Below are positions 1 to 8,895 of a stretch of DNA of 57,543 nt, piece after piece (position 1 is the first letter of the stretch; every line of letters begins with the position of its first letter). This stretch comes from Bacteroidales bacterium (GTDB lineage: Bacteria; Bacteroidota; Bacteroidia; Bacteroidales; P3), in contig JAISUE010000037.1 of assembly GCA_031272245.1 (NCBI GenBank), positions 1 to 57,543 of the forward strand. The letters are read 5' to 3'. The translations under genes and the position numbers were made by a program. The notes below the pieces were generated by a model, which was given only the letters and a program-made list of their open reading frames with translations, was not told where the DNA came from and did no database searches.

Positions 1-305
1 AAATATAAATATAAGGTGTTTTCTCCCGGCGGACAATTGTATGCAGTAAAATCAGAATAACTTATAAATCCTGCAATACCTCTTATTGAAATAATAGAAT
101 CTATATAATATTGTTGTGCGGCATACTTTATAGGATCAATAATAGCAGAATTGTCTCTATTGTGCAGGAGTAAACCAAGTGTATCTAATGACTTAACACA
201 TTCCGGTATAATATAATAATCTCGATGTGTTGCTGTTAAATGATATTGACCTGTTGCAGTTAAAGAACAGATTATTGTTGCAAATATAAAACTTAATTTT
301 TTCAT
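1..305 (-). CDS. Secreted protein of unknown function, truncated by window edge
   Basis: A minus-strand reading frame starts with ATG at 303-305 and stays open to the left edge (about 101 codons, no stop), so the gene is cut by the window. The N-terminus (MKKLSFIFATIICSLTATGQ) is a signal peptide of the Bacteroidota type, with a cleavage-like site before Gln. The mature part shows no motif I recognise. It lies 19 bp downstream of the gene ending at 325 and is probably co-transcribed with it. Function unknown; that it is a real gene rests on the signal peptide, the length and the operon-like spacing. Confidence 0.7.
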   Translation of the reverse strand, partial: MKKLSFIFATIICSLTATGQYHLTATHRDYYIIPECVKSLDTLGLLLHNRDNSAIIDPIKYAAQQYYIDSIISIRGIAGFISYSDFTAYNCPPGENTLYLY

Positions 306-324
306 AAATAAATAAACTTAAAGA

Positions 325-1071
325 TTAATCACAAACGGTTGGTTTTTGGATAATAGAAAAACTTACTTGTGGGGATACTTGATTTATGCTTGTCTGATAC
401 CTTATTTTAACAGGGACATGTTTTGATATAATTGCAGGGTATGATATGGTTTGTTCTAAAACAGGATTATTACAAGTGTTCAGAAAACCGTTTCTTTCGC
501 CATACCAGATAACGTATTCATTATTTGATTGGTCTACTCCGACAGCAGCGAAACGATGTGTTGCCGGTTCTAAATTTGTTATTCCATTTAATAAATAATT
601 TGGGTAGGTTGGATAATAAATATTAACATTTACAGGATTAGGAAAAGATACATCCCAATCAACAATGGCATAAGTAGCTATGGGAACTGATGCGGAAGGA
701 GTATTTTCAACGAACAGTATGTGTTGGTCGGCAGAATCGTAATCAATATCCCTTATTATAATATTTTGTTCTCTATAACCGTCAATATATTGTGATTGTA
801 AAATATTCATATTTGGAGATGCAGGTACATCCACTACGAAACATAAAGTTTTTGATAGTTGTGTATTTGTGGATGTTGTAACTACCGCTAAATAATCGTT
901 ATCTATAGATTGAGCATGAAATTTATCTAAATTTTTTTCTTTTGTAACGTAAGTATTTTCGATTGTTGAAGTTATATTATTTCTGTCGTATCTGCGAACA
1001 ATAAAATTTGCAGACTTGTCTTTTCTGCCGACTGTTACAGCATATTGAGAATTTATTTCCAAATCGTCCAT
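325..1071 (-). pseudogene. C-terminal part of a frameshifted secreted hypothetical protein
   Basis: This 248-codon frame begins MDDLEINSQYAV without any signal peptide. The frame is open for about 12 codons upstream of its first Met, to the TGA inside the 3' end of the preceding gene (1086-1631). Joining the two at the shared Thr-Tyr-Asp region would give one continuous secreted protein of about 430 residues. The sequence is rich in short beta-strand-like stretches (VVDV, AIVDWDV, YVIWYGERNG) that suggest a repeated beta or propeller-like fold. I recognise no family. Read either as the second half of a frameshifted gene (favoured) or as an independent cytoplasmic protein. A sequencing or assembly error would look the same. 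Confidence 0.55.
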
Positions 1072-1085
1072 AATTTCTGTTGAAT

Positions 1086-1631
1086 CTAAAGAATAGTAAA
1101 TATATCATAAGTTGTTTGTCCATCGCTACATAAAAAGAAAGACTGTTGAGCAGTTGTACTGTCTATACCTATTGCAACTATTTGAATAGCCTTATCTGTA
1201 CTTCTGCGATAAACTTCTATCTTATCAACAGATTTAGATTCAAAGACATTAAATGGATAAAAAAAATGATTACCACTTGTAAAAATGTCAAGACCTGCTT
1301 TGGCAATAAATCCCATTTGACTTATTGTTAATTGTCCGCAGAAATAAATAGTATCCTCAAATACTACTAAGTCTCTGATTTCAATGTATTGACCTATTTG
1401 AGCCACCTCAACGGTTGTCCCCATAAAAGGTTCTCTATGAAATTCATATTTTGCATCAACTTGATTTAGCGAAAAAGAAATGCTGACTTTAGAATTTTCT
1501 ATAATTATTTTCTGCGTAAAAGGAACATGCTGTATTCCTTGTATTTGATCTATTACGCTTTGTACAGGCGTTTGAGCCATTACGATTACTTGAAGTGCTA
1601 TTGCAAGCACAGAGAAAAAAAATTTTTTCAT
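1086..1631 (-). pseudogene. N-terminal part of a frameshifted secreted hypothetical protein
   Basis: The 181-residue product starts MKKFFFSVLAIALQVIVMAQ, a clear signal peptide, followed by a beta-rich region (IEIRDLVVFEDTIYFCGQL). The frame stops at TAG 1086-1088. A different frame continues without a stop into the gene at 325-1071, so a shift near 1090-1105 would fuse them. A TATATTTG -7 element on the minus strand at 1715-1722 is the likely promoter. No known domain is seen. If the stop is genuine, the product is a short secreted protein lacking its C-terminal half. Confidence 0.6.
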
Positions 1632-1714
1632 AATACTTTATTATTTCATGATACTTTATTATTTATTTAGGTTTAAGACAAATTAAGATGTCTTTTTACC
1701 GTGTTTTTCGGTTG

Positions 1715-1722
1715 CAAATATA
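1715..1722 (-). promoter_or_regulatory. -7 promoter element TATATTTG for the 1631 gene
   Basis: The minus strand reads TATATTTGC, matching the Bacteroidota sigma-ABfr -7 consensus TAnnTTTG. It lies about 84 nt upstream of the start at 1631. No convincing -33 box was found. Confidence 0.45.
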
Positions 1723-1830
1723 AATCTTTATTTTGAAAAAATGCAAAAAAATAGAAAAAATATTTGTTTTTTTATTTTAAAAGTCAAGATTTTATGATGA
1801 GAAACAGCGTTATTTTTCAAAAAAATCAAG

Positions 1831-1838
1831 TATTTTTG
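1831..1838 (+). promoter_or_regulatory. -7 promoter element TATTTTTG directly abutting the start codon
   Basis: TATTTTTG ends at 1838 and the ATG of the glycosyltransferase is at 1843, only 4 nt later. With the usual -7 to +1 distance the transcript would begin at or next to the start codon, so the mRNA would be leaderless or nearly so. Confidence 0.55.
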
Positions 1839-1842
1839 CACA

Positions 1843-3081
1843 ATGAAACTTTTAATTCTAACACAATATTATCCGCCGGAAACCGGAGCACCGCAAGTAC
1901 GTTTGAGTGAACTTGCTCAGCGATTGCAACAAAAAGGTGTATATGTGAGTGTTTTAACTGCCATGCCTAATTATCCTCAAATGATAATTCACAAACAGTA
2001 TAAAGGCAAATGTTTTTGTAAAGAGCAAATAAATAAAGTAAATGTTTATCGTTCATGGATTTATGTTCCGCAATCAAAAGCAATGATAAAAAGATTACTG
2101 AATTATTTTTCATTTGTATTATCTTCGTTTTGGTATGGAATTTTTAAGATAAAAGGTAAATATGACATTCTTTTTGTAGAATCTCCTCCCTTGTTTTTGG
2201 GCATAACTGCATATTTATTAGCAAAATTTAAGCGAGCAAAACTTGTATTCAATGTTTCCGATCTTTGGCCCGAAAGCGCTGAAAGGTTGGGTTTGATAAC
2301 GAACAGGTCATTGTTGAAAATGGCTACATGGTTAGAAGAGTTTTGTTATAAGAAATCATTTTTAATAACAGGACAAACTCAAGGAATAGTAAATAACATC
2401 AAAAATCGTTTTCCTTTTAAGAGAGTTCACTGGTTAAAAAATGGTATAGATGTCGGTTATTATGAGAAAGATGAGAAGTTTGTTAAAGGATTATGGAGAG
2501 TAGAAAATAAATTTGCAGAAGACGACTTTATTTTGTTTTATGGAGGTATCATTGGTTACGCTCAAGGACTTGATGTTATTTTGTATGCAGCAGAAAAATT
2601 GAAAAATTATAACAATATAAAGTTTGTTGTTCTTGGCTCCGGACCTGAAAAGCAAAGACTTGTGGATATGAAAAATAATTTGGATTTGGTAAATGTTTAT
2701 TTTTTTGATGCAGTAGAGAAGAAAAAGATGAGACAGATTATTGAAGATATAGATGCAAGTATAATTCCCCTTAAACGTTTAGAGTTGTTTAAGGGGGCAA
2801 TTCCTTCTAAAATTTTTGAATCTCTTGCTTTACGGAAACCTGTTTTGCTTGGAGTAGAGGGTGAAGCAAAAGAATTGTTTATAGATAATGGTGATTGTGG
2901 TTTGGCTTTTGAGCCGGAAAACAGTGAAAATCTTTGCAAACAGATTTTATATCTTTATAGCAATAAAGAAGATGCGGAAAAAATGGGAGAAAACGGATTA
3001 AAATATGTAAGCCAAAACTTTTCTTTATCCAAAATAACCGAAGATTTTTATATGGAATTACAAAAAAACAGGGATATATAA
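1843..3081 (+). CDS. Glycosyltransferase family 4 (WbuB-like)
   Basis: The 412-residue protein has a GT-B architecture. The N-terminal domain starts MKLLILTQYYPPETGAPQVR, typical of GT4 enzymes of the WbuB/amino-sugar transferase type. The C-terminal domain carries the donor-binding region (FYGGIIGYAQGLD at about 230-243, LGSGPEKQRL at about 265, and the E-x7-E-like segment around PSKIFESLALRKPVLLG at about 322-340). It probably transfers a nucleotide-activated sugar during capsule, LPS or exopolysaccharide synthesis at the cytoplasmic face. The gene stands alone between minus-strand genes, not inside a visible polysaccharide cluster. Donor and acceptor cannot be told from sequence. Confidence 0.88.
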   Translation: MKLLILTQYYPPETGAPQVRLSELAQRLQQKGVYVSVLTAMPNYPQMIIHKQYKGKCFCKEQINKVNVYRSWIYVPQSKAMIKRLLNYFSFVLSSFWYGIFKIKGKYDILFVESPPLFLGITAYLLAKFKRAKLVFNVSDLWPESAERLGLITNRSLLKMATWLEEFCYKKSFLITGQTQGIVNNIKNRFPFKRVHWLKNGIDVGYYEKDEKFVKGLWRVENKFAEDDFILFYGGIIGYAQGLDVILYAAEKLKNYNNIKFVVLGSGPEKQRLVDMKNNLDLVNVYFFDAVEKKKMRQIIEDIDASIIPLKRLELFKGAIPSKIFESLALRKPVLLGVEGEAKELFIDNGDCGLAFEPENSENLCKQILYLYSNKEDAEKMGENGLKYVSQNFSLSKITEDFYMELQKNRDI

Positions 3082-3095
3082 ATTACATCCCTGTT
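3067..3095 (-). terminator. Intrinsic terminator for lgt, embedded in the 3' end of the opposing gene
   Basis: A perfect 9-bp stem (AACAGGGAT/ATCCCTGTT) with an 11-nt loop lies across the stop codon of the plus-strand glycosyltransferase. On the minus strand it is followed by a run of T (complement of the A run at 3062-3068), so it fits as the terminator of the lgt transcript whose stop is at 3129. It has no T-tail on the plus strand. Confidence 0.7.
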
Positions 3096-3128
3096 AAAAG
3101 TTCATTTGTTTGTTATTTTAATAGAAAA

Positions 3129-4022
3129 TTATTTTTTGTGTTTTTGTGGTTGTAGTTTGCTTATATCTAATCTGTTTTTAATTTTGCCGCTAAATGATAA
3201 CCAAAGTATTACTATTCCTTCTAAAATGAAAGGAATACTCAAAATTTGACCCATATTCAGTATCATTTCTTTTTCCCAAATTTCTTGCGGTTCTTTAACA
3301 AATTCTATCAAAAATCTTGTAAGAAAGAGTACTATAAGGAATATTCCAAATATTACTCCGGTTTTTGCTTTATCATTATTCTTATTTTTACAAACTCCTT
3401 TACGATAAATAATCCACAAAAGAATAAAAAGGAATAAATAAGCAATAGCTTCGTAAATCTGCGTAGGGTGTTTAGGTAAATATTCTCCTTCTTTTACAAA
3501 AATAAATCCCCAAGGTAATGTTGTAGGATTACCATATATTTCACTGTTGAAAAGGTTTCCTGTACGGATAAAAAGTCCTGCCAAAGCAACAACCATAACT
3601 AATCTGTCCAATGACCACAAAGCAGGTAATTTTGTTTTCTTACTGTGTAGCCATATAGCAATTTGTATTCCTATTGCTGCTCCATGTGATGCTAAACCTC
3701 TATATCCTGTGAATTTCCAGCCATTTTCTGTGATGGATACAGGTAAAATCATTTCTAACGGGTGAGATAAATAGTATGCAGGTTCATAAAATAGGCAGTG
3801 TCCGAGCCTTGCTCCAATGAAAGTTCCCAAAAATACATATACGGCGAGAGAATCTAAATAAGTTGTTGGCACAAGTTCATTTTTAAAAGCTTTCTTTAAG
3901 AATAGGAAACCTACTACGAATGCAGTTGCAAATAACAATCCGTACCAATTTATATCTAAACTGCCGATAGAAAATATGCGTGGAGATACGTTCCAAATAA
4001 TATAAGCTAAGAGATTTATCAT
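3129..4022 (-). CDS. lgt: Prolipoprotein diacylglyceryl transferase
   Basis: Lgt transfers the diacylglyceryl group from phosphatidylglycerol to the lipobox cysteine of prelipoproteins, the first step of lipoprotein maturation in the inner membrane. The 297-residue sequence has about seven hydrophobic segments and the family hallmarks: GARLGHCLFYEP at about 70-81, the Lgt signature GNLFNSEIYGNPTTLPWGF at about 155-173, and HPTQIYEA at about 185. Its ATG overlaps the stop of the upstream deiminase-like gene by 4 nt (ATGA), so the two are translationally coupled. The C-terminus ends in a basic tail. Confidence 0.96.
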   Translation of the reverse strand: MINLLAYIIWNVSPRIFSIGSLDINWYGLLFATAFVVGFLFLKKAFKNELVPTTYLDSLAVYVFLGTFIGARLGHCLFYEPAYYLSHPLEMILPVSITENGWKFTGYRGLASHGAAIGIQIAIWLHSKKTKLPALWSLDRLVMVVALAGLFIRTGNLFNSEIYGNPTTLPWGFIFVKEGEYLPKHPTQIYEAIAYLFLFILLWIIYRKGVCKNKNNDKAKTGVIFGIFLIVLFLTRFLIEFVKEPQEIWEKEMILNMGQILSIPFILEGIVILWLSFSGKIKNRLDISKLQPQKHKK

Positions 4023-6127
4023 TTTGTGATAACAATTTTGCGTGCAGTTGTATTACCATTTATTCCAAACATAGCCCAATAAATTCCTGTGTGAAAATTT
4101 TGAGTGTTTAATTCAAATTCAGTTGTTCCCTCTTTTAGAATATCCGAATATAGAACTTGTCCTTTAACGCTTACTATTTTCACTACAATATCTTCTTTTA
4201 ATCCCCCTGTTATCTGTAATTTTGCGACATCTTGTGCAGGGTTTGGATAAAACTCTCCTATATTCATATCACTGACAGATGCAATATTAGTAAGTGAAAC
4301 ATAAACAGGATCTTCATTTATTCCATCTACCCAGTAACCATATACACATTTATAATAACCTTTTGGAGCAGTGATAGGTTTTGTCATTGTTTTACCGTTG
4401 TTGGATGTTGCTTCAATGTAGTATTCTAAAGTATCAATAGCATTATTGTTAATCAATATTGTATTAAGATTAAGAGTGTATAGATTATTGCCTTGACTGT
4501 TTAAATTAATACTGTTCCATGATGATTCTCCACTGTTACGATAATAAAAAATTGCTGTATCAATACCACTTTTGTTTTGTATAATTGCACTTATTGTTGG
4601 GATACCGAAAGAGGCAGTGTTCCACCAACGCAAAGGATTATGGTAAATTCTTAATGGATTTTCTGTAGGAATTTGTTTTGTTATGCAATGAATAGCTCCT
4701 CCGAATCCATCAAAAGACCTTACATCTATTTCTTTAAATTCATAGCCGGGATAACGGTCTTTCATTATTTCTATTGCAGCAGAATCACCTTGTTCATAAC
4801 CGCTTGTGCCGGTATGAAAAACAGGTTGAATTATAGCTTCATTTACAAAAGTATGATTAGAATAAGATCTTGTATATGTATTATTATATTGTGCTTGTGA
4901 AGTGTACCAGCTTCCGTTATCTTTTGTTGGAAGAGGAATACGAGTGTTATAATAAAAACTGTTATGCATTGATAAAAGTTTTGTTATGCTGTCCATGTTG
5001 CTTTCTACTTTCTTTGGATCAGAAAGATTTGCCATAACGTCAGGATGTTTAGTAGATACAAAAGTATTTTCGTCCCACATATCCATATATAAATCTACGT
5101 GTCCAGTGCCTCCGTCATATAGAAGCGATGGAAAAACAAGACAACGTGTAAGATTAAGCAGATGAGTAAGACTGTCTTTAACTTGTTGTTGAGTTAATGG
5201 TGTTTTATATTCTACATTATAATCATAAGGATTTGCTGTATCTTGTACATACAAACCATAATAATCCTGATTATTTGAATATACAGCAGAAGAAGTAAAT
5301 AATGTTCCTGCTCCATCAAGCAGAATGTTTCCTCCTTCATATTCTATTGTGTTGGTATAAACAGGAAATCCTGCCTGTTCTCCAATGAATATCGCTATTT
5401 TGTCGTCCAAAGGTCTGCCTCCATAATATTCAAAGTCCATAAAAGCAATGCTGTCTTCATCGCCGTAGTAGAATGCTACTGGTCCGCAATCACGATACCA
5501 AAAGGAATTACCCGGATTAATAAAAAATCTGTAATTTGTTAAAGGAGTACCGCATGAAGTCATATAATTTTTTATCAAATTTGAATCTGCGGCATCCCAA
5601 ATGTTAATCCACACTTGAGTATATTGTTGAATACCGTCTGCAAGTTGTGCAAAAATTTTTGCATACGGGCTGTTGCTTGCTACATCAGGTACAGAATATA
5701 TATCAACTAAATCGTAGCTTGAACTGGTGTAGTCAAATCCTTTGCCGTCAAAGACAGGTTCTGCGTAATTATTTCCATTAACGGTGTATGAATCATACAT
5801 CCACGACATCAATATAGCTTGAACTTCTTCCCATTCCCCAGGAAAAATCATATCATCAGGCACAGATAACGCTGCTTTTTGTTGATTATCTTTCTTGATC
5901 TCTTTTTGATTTTTTTGAAAATGTTTAGCATCCACTTTTTGAGTAGGAACTTTTGCATGATATTTTTTAAAGTTTTCTACAAACTCTTTTTCTGTCATTG
6001 CTTCCAATTTCTTTAATGCTTCGGTACGCTTTTGTTGAATTAAATTTGTATTATCTTTGTTGTTTTGTCCATTTACACTGATGGAAAAACATACTATTAA
6101 GAAAGATAACAAGATTTGTTTTTTCAT
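4019..6127 (-). CDS. Secreted peptidylarginine/agmatine deiminase family protein with T9SS sorting domain
   Basis: The 702-residue protein has a signal peptide (first 20 residues), a charged linker, then a guanidino-modifying domain of the PAD_porph/agmatine deiminase family (PF04371). Visible motifs are FPGEWEEVQAILMSW at about 95, FWYRDCGPV (substrate Asp) at about 209, EGGNILLDG at about 265, GTGHVDLYMDMW (catalytic His) at about 340, and GGAIHCIT (catalytic Cys) near 478. A beta-sandwich-like region follows, then a C-terminal type A T9SS sorting domain (FYPNPAQDVAKLQITG to the end). This is the overall plan of Porphyromonas gingivalis PPAD, which citrullinates C-terminal arginines. Whether the substrate is peptidyl-arginine, agmatine or another guanidine is inference. 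A promoter lies at 6155-6162; lgt is coupled downstream. Confidence 0.88.
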   Translation of the reverse strand: MKKQILLSFLIVCFSISVNGQNNKDNTNLIQQKRTEALKKLEAMTEKEFVENFKKYHAKVPTQKVDAKHFQKNQKEIKKDNQQKAALSVPDDMIFPGEWEEVQAILMSWMYDSYTVNGNNYAEPVFDGKGFDYTSSSYDLVDIYSVPDVASNSPYAKIFAQLADGIQQYTQVWINIWDAADSNLIKNYMTSCGTPLTNYRFFINPGNSFWYRDCGPVAFYYGDEDSIAFMDFEYYGGRPLDDKIAIFIGEQAGFPVYTNTIEYEGGNILLDGAGTLFTSSAVYSNNQDYYGLYVQDTANPYDYNVEYKTPLTQQQVKDSLTHLLNLTRCLVFPSLLYDGGTGHVDLYMDMWDENTFVSTKHPDVMANLSDPKKVESNMDSITKLLSMHNSFYYNTRIPLPTKDNGSWYTSQAQYNNTYTRSYSNHTFVNEAIIQPVFHTGTSGYEQGDSAAIEIMKDRYPGYEFKEIDVRSFDGFGGAIHCITKQIPTENPLRIYHNPLRWWNTASFGIPTISAIIQNKSGIDTAIFYYRNSGESSWNSINLNSQGNNLYTLNLNTILINNNAIDTLEYYIEATSNNGKTMTKPITAPKGYYKCVYGYWVDGINEDPVYVSLTNIASVSDMNIGEFYPNPAQDVAKLQITGGLKEDIVVKIVSVKGQVLYSDILKEGTTEFELNTQNFHTGIYWAMFGINGNTTARKIVITK

Positions 6128-6154
6128 TATAATTGAATTTTAAAAATTAGATTA

Positions 6155-6162
6155 CAAAAGTA
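6155..6162 (-). promoter_or_regulatory. -7 promoter element TACTTTTG for the deiminase-lgt operon
   Basis: The minus strand reads TACTTTTG about 28 nt upstream of the ATG at 6127, giving a leader of roughly 20 nt. Confidence 0.55.
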
Positions 6163-6193
6163 CATTTTATTTTTATAATTACTTTATTATTTT

Positions 6194-8029
6194 CTATCTT
6201 TTACTTAAATCATCGTAAAGTGTTTGTAATATTGCTTTCCCTTTTTTTATTAGAGTTGAATCGTGATTTATAAGAGATTTGTTTTGATTGTTATCATAAA
6301 CAGAAAAACCTGTGGAATCAATAAAACCAAAGCCATTATTGTAAGTATATATTGCATATTCAGGACTATTGTTGTCAAAAATATCTTTGCTAAAAATGAA
6401 TTCCGTATAAGATAATCCTAATTGTGAAAGCAAAGTAGCTGCAATATCACTTTGATTGCAAATATTTTTTACTAAAAGAGGTTGTTTTATTGTGCCTCCC
6501 GCCCAAATCATAGGAATATGAAAACGTAATGGTGAATGAGCAATAATGTTTTTAGGATATATAACACCGTGATCTGCAACAAAAATTACTAATAAATTTT
6601 CCCATAAATCTGTTTTTTTCAATTTGTTTATGAAGTTTCCAATACAACTGTCGGTATAAGCTATGGAATTTTCAAAAGGGTCAGTAAAATGTTTATAAGG
6701 CACATCAAAAGGTTCGTGGCTACTTAAAGTTAAAAATGTAGTTTGCCAATGTTTATTTTTATCCATTTTTAATAAATCATTGTAAAGTCTGTTGAATGTT
6801 AATCCGTCATTTACTCCCCATTTGCTTAATTTATTATTTAATGGAAAATCTTTATCTGATATAATTGTTTCATAACCTGAAGAATAAAAATAACCTTGCA
6901 TATTTGTAAAGTTTATATCACCGCCATAAAGTATAGAATTAGTATAACCTTTTTCTTTTAATGTTTTGGCAATGGAAGGTAAAGTTTGGCTTTTTGCAGG
7001 ATATTTCATTATTGAAGTTGTAGGTAGCCCAAGATAACCATTGAGGATAGATACCAAACCTCTGTCGGTACGAAATGAATTAGCATAACAATTTGTGAAA
7101 AGTATGCCTTCACGAGATAAATTATTAAGATTTGGAGTTATATCTTTTTGGTCATATACAGATTTACCGCCAACACATTCTACTACATTTGCCGTAAAAC
7201 TTTCTAAAACTATGATCAGTATATTTGGAGTTTTTGTATTTAATACATATAATGGATGAGCAGAATGTTGATATTGAGTAGTAGAAGTAAAGATTTCCGC
7301 ACGTTGTTTTTCCGTAAAAAAATTAAATTCTTTATCAAAATTTTCGTCATTAATCAAAGAATACATAACATTAAATAAAGGATTTATTGCCGAATGATTT
7401 AGTTTTTGATTGTTACTGTAATAAACCATTCCAACATTAGCGGTAGCGGTAGTAATACCACCTCTAATTGCAATAAACAAAACAGGCATTAAAAGAATAA
7501 AAATAAAAGTTTCCAATCCTTTTTTCAGGTATTGTTTAGGAGTGAATACGATTTTTATTTTTTGTAATAATAGCATATAAATAAATATGATTACGGTTAA
7601 ATAAGGAATAAATACAATTAGTGTTCTGCCAACATCTGTCCATGTTATACTACTTGCAGCATCTTTTGGAAACTGAAGATAAAAAATGGCAGTGGCATCA
7701 AGCCTGAAATCCCAGTAACTGTAAAGAGTATTATCAATAGCAAAAAGTAATGCTATAAATACAGAAAGTATTATACAGTAAATTTTCAATATTTTTTTTA
7801 CATTAAATATTTTAATCCACACAGCAATAATGATTATCAAAAGAGGTACAGCAGAAAGGTAGGCGGAAGTTGTTATATCGAGGGATAATCCATGCCAAAT
7901 AACTTCGAAATAATCTGAAAAATTTGCTTCTTTGAAGCAATGGCAAAGCATAAATACAGGTTTTTGAATAGTGAAAACCAGGATCCAATAAACAAAAATC
8001 ATTAGTAAGAGGAGAAATTTTTTTTTCAT
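6194..8029 (-). CDS. LTA synthase-like membrane sulfatase/phosphoglycerol transferase
   Basis: The 611-residue protein has about five N-terminal membrane segments (residues 1-190) and a large periplasmic alkaline phosphatase/sulfatase-fold domain. The domain starts at PNILIIVLESFTAN (metal-binding Glu). It continues with NSFRTDRG, where a Thr sits in the nucleophile region, then SSHEPF and VIFVADHG (metal-binding Asp-His). This matches the LtaS/OpgB/EptA-like group that transfers phosphoglycerol or phosphoethanolamine to envelope glycans or lipids. In Gram-negative Bacteroidota the acceptor is generally unknown. It follows DUF2752 and TM2 genes with a 41-bp gap and no promoter of its own that I can see, so it may be the last gene of that unit. 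Confidence 0.85.
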   Translation of the reverse strand: MKKKFLLLLMIFVYWILVFTIQKPVFMLCHCFKEANFSDYFEVIWHGLSLDITTSAYLSAVPLLIIIIAVWIKIFNVKKILKIYCIILSVFIALLFAIDNTLYSYWDFRLDATAIFYLQFPKDAASSITWTDVGRTLIVFIPYLTVIIFIYMLLLQKIKIVFTPKQYLKKGLETFIFILLMPVLFIAIRGGITTATANVGMVYYSNNQKLNHSAINPLFNVMYSLINDENFDKEFNFFTEKQRAEIFTSTTQYQHSAHPLYVLNTKTPNILIIVLESFTANVVECVGGKSVYDQKDITPNLNNLSREGILFTNCYANSFRTDRGLVSILNGYLGLPTTSIMKYPAKSQTLPSIAKTLKEKGYTNSILYGGDINFTNMQGYFYSSGYETIISDKDFPLNNKLSKWGVNDGLTFNRLYNDLLKMDKNKHWQTTFLTLSSHEPFDVPYKHFTDPFENSIAYTDSCIGNFINKLKKTDLWENLLVIFVADHGVIYPKNIIAHSPLRFHIPMIWAGGTIKQPLLVKNICNQSDIAATLLSQLGLSYTEFIFSKDIFDNNSPEYAIYTYNNGFGFIDSTGFSVYDNNQNKSLINHDSTLIKKGKAILQTLYDDLSKR

Positions 8030-8070
8030 TATTCAGTTTTTGGGGATTATTAACATTAGTATTGAGACAT

Positions 8071-8370
8071 TTATTTTGTAGAACAACCGGATTTAAAGCA
8101 AATTCTTAATAAACGTATCCAAACAAATAACAGCAATGGAAATACAATAACTATTAGTTTATTATAATCAAATGCTGTTTTGAAATCAAAGTGTAAAACG
8201 GATAAAACGGCACGAGTTATTCCACAACCAAAACATTTAATTCCAAAAATATTACGAAAGAGGCATAAGGAATGTTGTTCATTAAGCCATTCGACAGGAA
8301 TTAACCAAAGGAAAAAAGGCAATAACAAAAAGGTGAAAAAAAGTATTCTCCGCCTTGTTTTTGCACACAT
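8071..8370 (-). CDS. DUF2752 family membrane protein
   Basis: The 99-residue protein has two or three hydrophobic segments and the DUF2752 core: the cysteine-rich CLFRNIFGIKCFGCGITRAV, where GxxCxxCGxTRA is the family hallmark. A second membrane helix and a basic C-terminus follow. The function is unknown. It starts 5 bp after the end of the TM2-domain gene, a pairing often seen in Bacteroidota. Confidence 0.85.
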   Translation of the reverse strand: MCAKTRRRILFFTFLLLPFFLWLIPVEWLNEQHSLCLFRNIFGIKCFGCGITRAVLSVLHFDFKTAFDYNKLIVIVFPLLLFVWIRLLRICFKSGCSTK

Positions 8371-8374
8371 AGTA

Positions 8375-8710
8375 TTAGAAAATTTGTATTAGCCTGTTAA
8401 ATTTTTGATAATTGTACTTGCGCGTGCGTTCTTTTGCAGTGCAAATATCTATTAACCACCATATACCACAGCCATAACAGGTGATAATTTTAAGTACCCC
8501 AAGTGCAATATCGTCTAACCAAAAACGTTCCCAACCCAATAAAGCTGCAATCAGTAACATAAGGTTAGGTTTTTCAAAAGATGCTCCCTGTAAAACAAAA
8601 AATTTATCATCTGAAATTTTTTCTAATCTTTCTTTTATTTGCATCAAATCTGAAGGATTGAAGCAGTCAGCGTTCATAGACAGCCATAAGTTAATTTTAT
8701 CATTATCCAT
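8375..8710 (-). CDS. TM2 domain-containing protein
   Basis: The 111-residue protein has a soluble N-terminal part (about 1-45) followed by the TM2 domain: two helices, LLIAALLGWERFWLDD and LGVLKIITCYGCGIWWLIDI, joined by a short Asp-containing turn. This is the pattern of PF05154. Function unknown. A -7 element TACATTTG on the minus strand at 8740-8747 lies 30 nt upstream of the ATG, making this the first gene of a TM2-DUF2752-(sulfatase) unit. Confidence 0.85.
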   Translation of the reverse strand: MDNDKINLWLSMNADCFNPSDLMQIKERLEKISDDKFFVLQGASFEKPNLMLLIAALLGWERFWLDDIALGVLKIITCYGCGIWWLIDICTAKERTRKYNYQKFNRLIQIF

Positions 8711-8739
8711 AACTAATGTATTTAAATATTTTAAGATTG

Positions 8740-8747
8740 CAAATGTA
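8740..8747 (-). promoter_or_regulatory. -7 promoter element TACATTTG for the TM2-DUF2752 unit
   Basis: It matches TAnnTTTG on the minus strand, 30 nt upstream of the start at 8710. Confidence 0.5.
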
Positions 8748-8859
8748 AGTAAAAAAAATTGAACATAGTTTGCAGAATATTATAACAACAGTTTTTTCAT
8801 GCAATATATTTTTTCATAAGGTGTGAACAGTTATTTTAAGTCCGTTTGTGTAAAATGAT

Positions 8860-8867
8860 TATTTTTG
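8860..8867 (+). promoter_or_regulatory. -7 promoter element TATTTTTG for the PorE-like gene
   Basis: It matches TAnnTTTG, 28 nt upstream of the ATG at 8896. The intervening leader carries no Shine-Dalgarno site. Confidence 0.55.
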
Positions 8868-8895
8868 CCATCTTTAATAGAAAATGCCATAGGTA

